Shown: piece after piece, positions 55,406-64,000 of the stretch
How the letters are laid out: the number at the start of each line of letters is the position of its first letter
How positions within the stretch are numbered: position 1 is the stretch's first letter
Origin: Oscarella lobularis
Lineage: Eukaryota > Porifera > Homoscleromorpha > Homosclerophorida > Oscarellidae
Direction: 5' to 3'
DNA length: 64,000 bases
Assembly: GCF_947507565.1 (NCBI RefSeq)
Contig: NC_089186.1
Coordinates: forward strand, 2,480,001 to 2,544,000
Made by a program: the position numbers and the translations under genes
Notes under the pieces: model-generated
Database searches by the model: none
Seen by the model: the letters and a program-made list of their open reading frames with translations, nothing else
Told to the model about the DNA's origin: nothing

Positions 55406-58400
55406 TTACTCTGTTTTAAATAAAGCCGCCCATTCGGTCACTGTCAAGTTGCAAGCGCCTCCTAGTTCCTGCCTATCAAACGACACCGAAATAATAAATA
55501 CTAAATTTCTACTCTATGCGTACTTTTTGGCGTTTGGTGACGGTTTCCTGCGCAGAAGTGCGTGCATTCGATCCTCTACTGTATCCTGAATGTAGAAACG
55601 ATGGACGAATGTTGGTCTAGGGGCGATCGAATGCTCTAGGGCGAAAAAATCAATAACTAATCTTACTTTGTCTGGCCAATTCGATGAACGCGTCCAATAG
55701 CTTGTAATTCGTTTGCAGTATTCAGAGCCGGCTCAACTAGAATAACGTGCGTCGCTTCGATGATGTTGAGCCCGTTTGCGCCCGAATGCAAAGGCAAGAG
55801 AAGAACGTTTACATCCTCACTCTCTTTGAACTCGGTCAAGAAAGACTATTCAAAATTAAAATAGGGTCAGTTTAGAGGTAATAATGTTTGGAACGCCTAC
55901 TTGAAAAGTGCTTTTTTTATTAATTAATCGATGCGATATGCTGTTCTTTGTAAGCGCCGTAGAAAGAATTCCCAAGACGGACTGCCACTAAAGGGAGAAA
56001 GCTTCTAAAGGGGGCTCCTCTACCTTACTACATGTACAATACCGTAGAAAATACAAGAGTCTTCGCCTCGGCGTCATCCTCTCGTATTTCCATCAAACAA
56101 CGAACCACGGCATTAACTTTAGCAGAGTGATTTCCCTATGATATAACCTTGGCCCCTATCTACCCGTAGTGGGGGTCCCTCTTACCTCAACCTCAGGAAT
56201 AGCGTCGTCATTCGCCACGGGGTTCACTCTGACGAACGTCACAGCGTCGCTTCGCGTCAATTGACGACAGAGCGGACATCGGAGAATGCGACCGTGCGTG
56301 TGCGTCGCCACGGCAACGGGTCTCGACATGACGGCACAGCACGAAGAACAGACCGAATGACCGCACGTCATAACAGCCCACTAAAAAAATTCCTAACTAA
56401 AACTAAAAACGGAAAATACTCGATTTTTTTACCTCGACTCCTAGTTCTGATCTACAGACGGGACAAGGGGCTCTATTGATCTCTTCGATTTCTTCCTGAC
56501 TAGCCGAAAGCGTGTCGAGATAACTACGATGTCCTAGTGACGTTCTCAAAAGCTCTTGACCCGAAACTAATTCCGCTTCGAATCGCATTTGATATAAAAT
56601 AATCTATTAGGAAACGTCGTTTTTTTTGGAGGAGGGGGAAAGAGGATTTAATTAATATTGATTTTTTTACTTCGTCTCGTTCTATTATCGAGGCGTCACG
56701 TGGTTGGGTTAGGGGCTCATCAGACGAACGAAAACGAAGGCGTGTTTTCGACATCGCGAGTTCGTCGTACCCGGAAACGCGTTCCGAAAGAGCGACCCAT
56801 AATCGTCTCAAAATCTGAACGCGACACGGTTCACATTCTAATTAATAAAGCCACGCCCCCGCCGCGAATACCTTGAATTCTTTTTTGAGAGTGTCGAATA
56901 GTTGCAAGTGAAGTCTTCCCTGTTCGATTACTTCTTCGGAAACATCATCATTTGATTCTATAAAAATTTTTTCACGGGGGTTTTAGATATTAATTTTTGA
57001 GCGTACGGATGTTTCTGGCCATAGAGAACAACGTTTTTAGAATTTTTTCGATTTCGCTGTCAGCCCACGTCTGTCGACCTTCCGTTTCATCATCATCTTC
57101 TTCTTGATTTTCTTGATCTTCTTCCGGAAAGAGGTCCTCTTCGACGTCACCGCGATGGCTGAAGGAAAGATGAAGCCTCCCCCAATAAACGATTAATTAA
57201 AATACTCACGTGACTGCCTGTTGGGTTTTGGAAAATAGAGCAGCTTCGTAAGCCTTTATGATTTCCTCAACGTGACAAACGGTGCATCTTTGCAGAGATC
57301 GAGTCAAAGATAGTCTTATTATTATTATTATTGATGATTTTTCGTACCTTGGTCTATGTTCGCTTGGCGTGGGTCTCAAGTGGCATGCAGCTGCTACGTG
57401 GACTTCCTCTTCGGTTAGCTTAGAGCGCGTTAATTCGTCAATGCTCTTTATGACGTCACGCCGACAGGACTACGTTTCAGAGCGGCGACGTCACTTGTAT
57501 TACTATACGAATCAACTATTCGTTCGTACTTGAATTTTGTCTAGTCCGGTTAGAAGAACGTAGGAAAGACCGGCCGAATTAACGAATCTATTAAAGCGTG
57601 ACGTCACAATGGGTACACCATTGTGACGTAGTTTACCTCTCTGCCAACGAAGATCCCTCGCGGTTTCTTCCGCTGATTTGCGCTTCGTTTAGAATCAAGC
57701 GAATGCTTGTCACAGCTTGACCGTCCATGTTGTAGAGTTCAAGCACCTGAATGACGTCACTCCACCAGCTAACGTCATGACCAATCTGAAAGAAAGAAAG
57801 AAAGAAAGAACTAGACACTATCAATGAATAGGAGGGGGTTTGATACCCTTTCTTCACATTCCTCAACCGCCTTTTTCTGCGTATCCCAGTTCGTTTCCTC
57901 GGACGATAGTCTAGCGTTGAATCGCGAAAGGAATTCCTCTTCCAGGCCCTCCAGCTAAAAGACCCTGAGACCTCAAAACAATGACGTCACGCGCTATAGT
58001 ACCTCCTCAGCAATGTTATCGTCAGACAAGGCTCGACTGCACGTGGAATCGTTCACGTTGAGAAGTTCAGACAGATTATAAAGCGTGTGAATTTTCTAAA
58101 TCAATAACTCAATAAGTATTAATTAATTAAGTTCCCCCCAAAGCACGTTACCTGAGTCAAATCGGTTTCCACAGTGGAACCGTGCTCTTTCCACGAACTA
58201 ATCGCCTCGCGATATTTATCAACGGCAAGAGAAATCTATAATCACGTGACACCCAATTTAAATAAATTCTATAAGATATCGCCTACGTTTCCCGCTAGAG
58301 CATGAAGAGCAGCGAGACCTAGAATTTAAGATTAAAATGATTTTATACAATAACTTCCGGGATACCGTTTAGTGCAAATATAATTTGCCGGTGTCCATCT

Positions 58401-61032
58401 CGACATTCTCTAGTCGTTCTCGCGATCATTGTCTCAAGCAATTGCTCCATAGTCATCGTACTTTAATTAAATTATTAATTTAATTTAATTAGCGAGCGTG
58501 GTTCGAGTGACCGACTTTCGACTCAGTAATCCGGGCATATCGCGATGTACGACCATTTGAGGATGACAACAAGCGAGTCTCAGACGATATAAGGGACCCA
58601 GCATCTATACAGGGGTTACCTCTAATCCCATGATGCCTTATAATTATTCTCTTTTATTCCCCTACCTTTTTTACTGTGGCTGTTCTTAGGGAACTAAGGC
58701 TCGCCTCAGCGTCTGCGTGGCCGCGTATCATCTATAGTATTTATTGGACTTATTTAATTATTTTTCATTGTGTAGCAAAACTTACTCGTTCCGCTTGCAG
58801 TGAACACGATTCTTGTTCTCGTTGATAGAAGAAGGCTTCCAGTGACGAAAACGACAGCCACTTTTCCTCCTCCGTCTGAGGTGGAACGCCAAGCTGCACA
58901 CACAGAAAAAATAAGTAATAATAAATAAATAATAATTTATCTATTACTTCATCAAGGACGTCTTGTTTCAGAGTACGCCAAAATAATTGCTTGAGAATGT
59001 CAACCAATGGACGAGCGTTCTTCTCGCGGACATACGGGTCATAGAGCAAGCGTTTCCATAGCGATTTCTCGCAGTAGGGTTGAACGCCAAGAAATAAAAG
59101 TAACCCATATATATCTTGAAGAAAAACGGCTCGCGGGAATAAATGATAATGTTGCTATGGTTACCTTCGGGACCTTGCTGGATTGGAGTACCCGTAACGC
59201 ACCAACGATTTACAGCGTGAAGTCGTTTCGTCATGAGAGCCGCCTAAAAATATATACAGAGAGTCATTTTTTATATGAGACTATGTAGCTACTTTTGCGC
59301 TTGTGCTTTCGACCATCTGAGCTTCGTCTAAACATATCTGAAAAATTATGTTTTTTAGATATGTATTTATATTTTTTGAGATTTCTTTTTGACTCACTCT
59401 CCACCATTTGACGGCGGGTAGTGGACTCAATTTAACGACGTATCGTTTACTGTGGCGAATATTGTGCCCTTCCTTACCTAAGCCCAAGTAAAAATAGTCT
59501 AATTCCCCCCTCCCTTATAAAACGTTCCCTTTTCTCACCGTAGGCGACGTCAGCGTGACGAAATTCGCTTCTCAGCGTCTCATACGTCACAATGACGACA
59601 TCAAAGCCAGCCAATTGATATGGACTAATGAAGCCATCTTGAACAACTCCATTGTAGATAGTGTAGCGTAGTTTGCCAGGCTGAACGTGCTTCTCAATTT
59701 CCTGCTTCCATTGCATAGCAATGGAATGCGGCGAAACAACCAAAGTCGTGGGACTCGCTATGGGTTCCTCCACCCCCAAAATAAATATAAATCTCATTGA
59801 TTTATTAATAAAAACTTACTGCCTTTGTCCAGCATCTCGGACAAACAAATTCGCTTTTCCAAAGTGCCCATTTGACGCAGCGAAAATGATGCCATTGATG
59901 ACAACAGAGACATTGTATCCAATTTTGAAGGGGACAACCCTCTCGCGTCGATGCCCCACATACGCAATTAATCACGTGGTTATTATCTTCCCAGTCGCAC
60001 TGTTCGTCGCTAGGGAGAACCGGACGTTGAGCGGAAGCGGATATACGGGGACAGGGATTGGAGAGAATGAGGGAAAGAATTTCGATTGTTTTTCCGAGAC
60101 CCATTTCATCAGCTAGGATACCACCAGGAGGAAATATTTCAAAAGGCGGTGAACTTTGATCCTTTGAAAAACTGAGGAAAAATTAATAAAACAATACTAA
60201 TTAAATATTTACTGACGTTTTAGTTATTGTGTCGAAGTAGAGTTTGGAATTGTCTTTCAGTTTGATTTCTCTCCAAGACGGAAGTAGACCTGATATAGAG
60301 TAAAGGAGACTATTAATATATAAGTGTTTCTTAGCTACTTTTTGATTCTTTTTGCTCTCTCTCTAGCATCCATTCCAACGCTTGCTTTTGATATGATCTC
60401 AACGTTGGTATCAATTCCGCGGGGACTAGAGCGTCATTGGGAATTTTACGCGTTTCCTGATTGGATAGGACTATTTCGTATAATCCATCCACGTCGCCCG
60501 GGGCAACCAAATGTGGCGATTCGTAAACTAAGGAAAACTTTTAGCTACGATTTTTTGATTGAATTTACTTACAATTTGACGTCAGATCTGGCATGAAATG
60601 AAAAATTACGAGTTGGAATTTTTCGTGAATGTCTCTCCTTTTCAAATTCAATTCTTTTCGATTTAGCAAAACGTCGACGAAAACGATGTTATTTCGATTC
60701 GCTTCGATTTTTAGTTGGATGATGTTTTGATGTTCGAGCCAGCATATCGCTGAAACGACGTCGTTTGTCGTCGATTCGTCGTCGAAGGCGATTACAGGGA
60801 GTGCCGTAACAATGGACGCATTGTGGAGCCGTAACTCTGCTCCGTTTTCTTCGTTCGACGCCAAATCGATGGAATCGTACGACGAAATGTCGCCGATTGT
60901 GTTCTCGAATAAGAGTTGTCCGATTGCGCACTCTGTTTCGATGTTTTCCGACGTTTGCGAGTGAACGCGAGCGAAGGGCGATTCGATTTTGGCTCGTTTC
61001 GAAGCCAATTGCTCGCTCTCGACTCTAGTCAA
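55406..61032 (-). CDS. SHPRH: SHPRH: SNF2 helicase / PHD / RING E3 ubiquitin ligase
   Basis: The start at 61032 ([20 protein letters not shown]) leads to an N-terminal region and a first helicase block, [20 protein letters not shown] (Walker A lysine present). It is interrupted, as in SHPRH, by a PHD finger ([30 protein letters not shown] ... CPRCW). Helicase motifs then resume: [43 protein letters not shown] (DEAQ) and [15 protein letters not shown]. The RING is split between [14 protein letters not shown] exons and [13 protein letters not shown] ... CPLCRQLTR. The C-terminal helicase has [20 protein letters not shown] and [12 protein letters not shown]. The last exon ends [15 protein letters not shown] at 55406. 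SHPRH polyubiquitinates PCNA at stalled forks. About 25 exons, reading intact. Confidence 0.9.
57788..57808. repeat. (GAAA)n microsatellite in SHPRH intron
   Basis: AAAGAAAGAAAGAAAGAAAG, about five units. Confidence 0.85.
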
Positions 61033-61331
61033 TAATTCTCATCGTTTTGCAGACGCTCTTTTCATTCGCCTTGCCTTGAGACTAAGCTAGAGGCGGAGCG
61101 ACGACGTTCTGCATGTTCGAGCCGGTGCATCTTCCAAAATGATAGAGCGCATGCCCACGCGCAAGCCTACAGTATCACGATCGATTACGTGTAAACTTTC
61201 ATTCATTGGACCACGCCTCCAAGCTGGAGTAATCCAGCTCTTGACCACGCCTCGAAACCAGTGACAAAAACGTATAACAAAATTGGTTGATTAAAAATAG
61301 GAATTCCTGACAGCGAAAAAACGCCCAACTT
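61033..61331. other. Intergenic between ROCO copy C and SHPRH
   Basis: About 300 bases. Contains GGACCACGCCTCCAAGCTGG and a similar GACCACGCCTCGAAACCAG 50 bases on, a small direct repeat near 61210-61260. Both genes are on the minus strand, so this holds the 3' end of the ROCO gene and the SHPRH promoter. Confidence 0.35.
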
Positions 61332-64000
61332 CTACTGACCGCTGAGCTCATTGAATTTCTTTTTTATAGCTCTTCGGCTGATGTCACAAAACTCTCTAAA
61401 CGCACATAGAAGCTGGCCCACTGTCGACGACGTTGATTGCTTTTTCCACAGCTCCAGAACCTTGAACATACGAGAGAAGTTCTCGCGAGTGAATTCGCCA
61501 ATGTCCTTTCGATCGTTCAAGCTAATATCGAGAGCAATAGCAAGAGTTTCCCATTTCGATCCGTCGATAGAAGCACATGCTTTCATCAACGCATTGGACA
61601 CGGGCTCGTCATCAGCGGGAAAAGGGCCTAAATAAAGAATAATAGAAAAAGAATTTTCAAAGGTGCGAATACCTGAAGGAAACTCGATTTCAGGTGCAAG
61701 GATGACTAAGTCTCTGATGCAAATATCGTTATCTCCTTCTGGACGAATGGAAAGTATCTTGTGATCGAGAGAGCTGCCACTGACTTTCTGATCGACTTCC
61801 CTTGATGAATAAACAGCCGGGTCAGAATTGAGTTGTTTCAGATGAGAACTGTCCAGATAGAACCAGTCGAGAATGACTCCAGGACTTCGTTCGTCGCATA
61901 CGTCAGCGATCATTGACTTGAGCTCGTCGAGGAATTCCTTCGCGACGGCTTCACAGTCGTCTTTGCTCGCCCAGCGAAGGACGACGTCGATGCAGTGATG
62001 CCCTTTCTTTACGCCCATTGTGATGAGACACTGGATCAATCTGCTACCGACGATCTTTATTAATCTGATGCCGTCTTTCCATACGATATGGCTGACGTTA
62101 TCCATGCGAAAGCAGCGAGACTGGAGAATGACGAATGACGACGGCGAGATGATGTCGACCGACTCAGCGCACTCGTATCGTTGGCCACGATATACGTTAA
62201 ACGTCGAATCTTCAATCCAAGCGTTGGCCGGAATTTCATCGTTAAGAAGAGCAGTAATCTGATACATTCCTTCTTCGAGGCGAATGCACAGTTCGAGGTG
62301 GCGAAGAACTTTGATTGCTTCGTCTGCTGCCACCACGAATGGAGACGGAGTGCCTTTCTTACTCAGATAGCTTTCGAATGTTCCCAGGGCGGATTCAATG
62401 TCTTCCTTTGACACTTTGCCGAATTTTTCACGCGGCAGGCTGACGGGGAACCAGTCCGGTGCGAGAAGAGGACCGATGACGTTGCGACAAAGCCAGACGG
62501 GTCGAACGCAAATACGATCACCCAGATTAATTATCTACATCAAAAGAATTAAAATAAATACTCATAAATATTTACTTACTATTCCGGATGACTCAAGATA
62601 TTCGACGGCGACCTTTTTCTCGTCTTTGTTCAAAGTGATGCCGACCTCTTTAGCGACCCACTTCTCAAATTCGTCCCTCGTCAGAAAATAGGCCAATGGA
62701 CTCTTTCTCTTCACGTCGGGAAGAGAAAGATACTCTTCAATAGCGTGGCACAGTTTGGGAACACCATCCGCCGTCTGCGTACAGAAATCACTCGAGTGAA
62801 CAAAGTGACTTCTCCGCTATTTACCTTGAGCACTTCTTCGCGAATTCTTTTCATTTTTTCTCGGCAGTCCTTCATGCAATCCGATTGGCTCTTGCTGCAA
62901 TCCATTTCGATCACGTGTGAAATGTCAAACGTCTTTTGGAATTTTTCCTGAAGAAGTTTTGCAACTTGTTCCAGCTTGACGCATACTTTGAATCCCGGCT
63001 CCTTATTAAAACCAATGAGATTGAAGATGACGACAAGATGAATGAGCGATTTTTCGTCAGACAAACGCGTTCTCATTGAAGCTTTCGTGAACGCACACCA
63101 AAATTGTCCTTCTTCTAAAAGACGACGAATTGTTTCTGATGAAACCTTTCCTCGAATTGGAAGAACGAGAGTAAACACTGTATTGGACTTTTGAAAGAAG
63201 AGCCCATGTGCGCTGTGGAATGTGGGTTGGGCACCAAAGTCCCACCACGATCCTTTGCCAACTTCCTCATTTTCACAATTATGGATATCAACCCCGGGTG
63301 TACGATCTTCATCTTTTGGTGGGGGTTCATTGAGTTGAAGAAGAGAATTCACCAACGTCGTTTTTCCCGCCTTTTCGCTGCCAACTACGCAGAATTTAAT
63401 CGAATCCGGACGAACTTTTTCTCTTTGTTGAAGAACGGAAAATCGAGCGGCATCCTATTAAAATAATTACATACGGGAACTGAATCAAAATGATGACGTA
63501 CGTAATGCTGTCGAAGGAGAGCTCTTGTTTCACCTTTTTCGGCCACCTCATAAGGCGTCTTTCCGTTCTTAAATTCACGTTAATAAATTCTTTTTCAATT
63601 TAGAATGAAAACACATCACCTTGTCCTGACACGTGACGTCACAACCCTTCTCAATCAATAGATCAATAATTGACTTGTCTACGCCTCTCTTTGCGGCCAT
63701 ATGCAATGCATTTTGTTTGTTCTACAAATACTTGAATGGAGAACGAGTGAGGAACAAGAATTCTGACTAACCTTGTCTGTGGCAGAAAGATCAGCTCCTA
63801 ACTTGACAAGATATCGAAGAACATCTTTCACTTCATCATCTTCACACTCTGAGTAGTGATCGATGGCATGAAACAAAGCCGTTTTCCCTTCCTGAATAAA
63901 AAAGACGGCAATTTGTAGATTGAATTTGTAGCAAATAAACAACATCTCACGTGATCTTTTGCTTGACAGTTTGCTCCTTTTTCACCCAAGTAGCGAACTT
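61332..64000 (-). CDS. ROCO copy C: ankyrin-Roc-COR-death domain protein (5' end off window)
   Basis: From the right edge, ankyrin-like exons read KTALFHAIDHYSECEDDEVK, NALHMAAKRGVDKSIIDLLI and a GKTPYEVAEKG half-repeat. The Roc domain follows: IKFCVVGSEKAGKTTLVNSL (Walker A GSEKAGKT intact), WWDFGAQPTFHSAHGLFF (G3 position), FTKASMRTRLSDEKSLIHLV and VIFNLIGFN (G4 position, no NKXD). A COR block (IINLGDRICVRPVWLCRNVI, STFNVYRGQRYECAESVDII, VCDERSPGVILDWFYLDSSH) runs into a death domain (SKWETLAIALDISLNDRKDI ... TVGQLLCAFREFCDIS), stop at 61332. Exons are in frame throughout, so this looks functional. DAPK1 and MFHAS1 are the closest named architectures; no kinase domain is visible here. It shares about the same exon layout with copies A and B on the other side of the window. 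Confidence 0.82.

Noticed and set aside
60324..60596. Plus-strand frame with hydrophobic start ([20 protein letters not shown])
   Set aside because: It lies over exons and an intron of SHPRH on the minus strand and has no family features.

Overview
This is eukaryotic, animal DNA from a compact genome. Genes are split by many short introns (about 45-100 bp, GT-AG, often with TTAATTAATTAA-like A/T tracts) and are separated by only tens to a few hundred bases. The gene set is metazoan (semaphorin-like and Ig/FN3 receptors, a LASP1-type LIM-SH3 protein, a grainyhead/CP2 factor, an ANTP-class-like homeobox, STARD3). A simple, intron-dense early-branching animal is most likely. A sponge, perhaps a homoscleromorph, is my best guess, but this rests on gene style and not on a diagnostic marker. 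One 200-base run of N (18418-18617) shows this is a draft assembly.

Left third (1-18 kb): the 5' part of a CDK5RAP3 gene (-) is divergent from a complete TFCP2/CP2 transcription factor (+). An unrecognised minus-strand gene follows (about 4.3-5.8 kb). Then comes a tandem cluster of four alkylglycerol monooxygenase (AGMO) copies, all on the minus strand. The leftmost AGMO copy lost its 5' exons, and a 4-kb, 9-bp-period minisatellite sits exactly at the break. On the other side of the array the duplication resumes inside a copied first 38 codons of the unrecognised gene.

ROCO region (18.6-25.7 kb): partial and decayed copies of an ankyrin-Roc-COR-death-domain family are interleaved with two remnants of an SLC12A8-like transporter 5' end. 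One copy joins the ankyrin exon directly to the middle of the Roc domain, without the P-loop. Another carries a 259-bp MITE inside its death domain. A better preserved copy with an intact P-loop sits on the minus strand at the right end (61.3-64 kb, running off the window).

Middle and right (25.8-61 kb): a dense run of ordinary-looking genes. These are a SKICH/UBZ (CALCOCO/TAX1BP1-like) autophagy adaptor, a leishmanolysin-like metalloprotease, an IAH1 esterase, DNAJC9 with an AT-hook tail, STARD3, UBXN4, a homeobox gene, a secreted ADC-like-fold protein and VPS16. After these come a semaphorin-domain receptor with about ten FN3 repeats, an Ig/FN3 receptor, LASP1 and SHPRH. Several functions are linked by membrane trafficking or lipid handling (VPS16, STARD3, UBXN4, AGMO) and by chromatin (DNAJC9, SHPRH). 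The order looks like general gene packing and not a pathway cluster.

Exon joins were worked out by eye from splice signals and remembered family sequences. Gene ends are given as start and stop codons where I could place them; internal exon boundaries may be off by a few bases.
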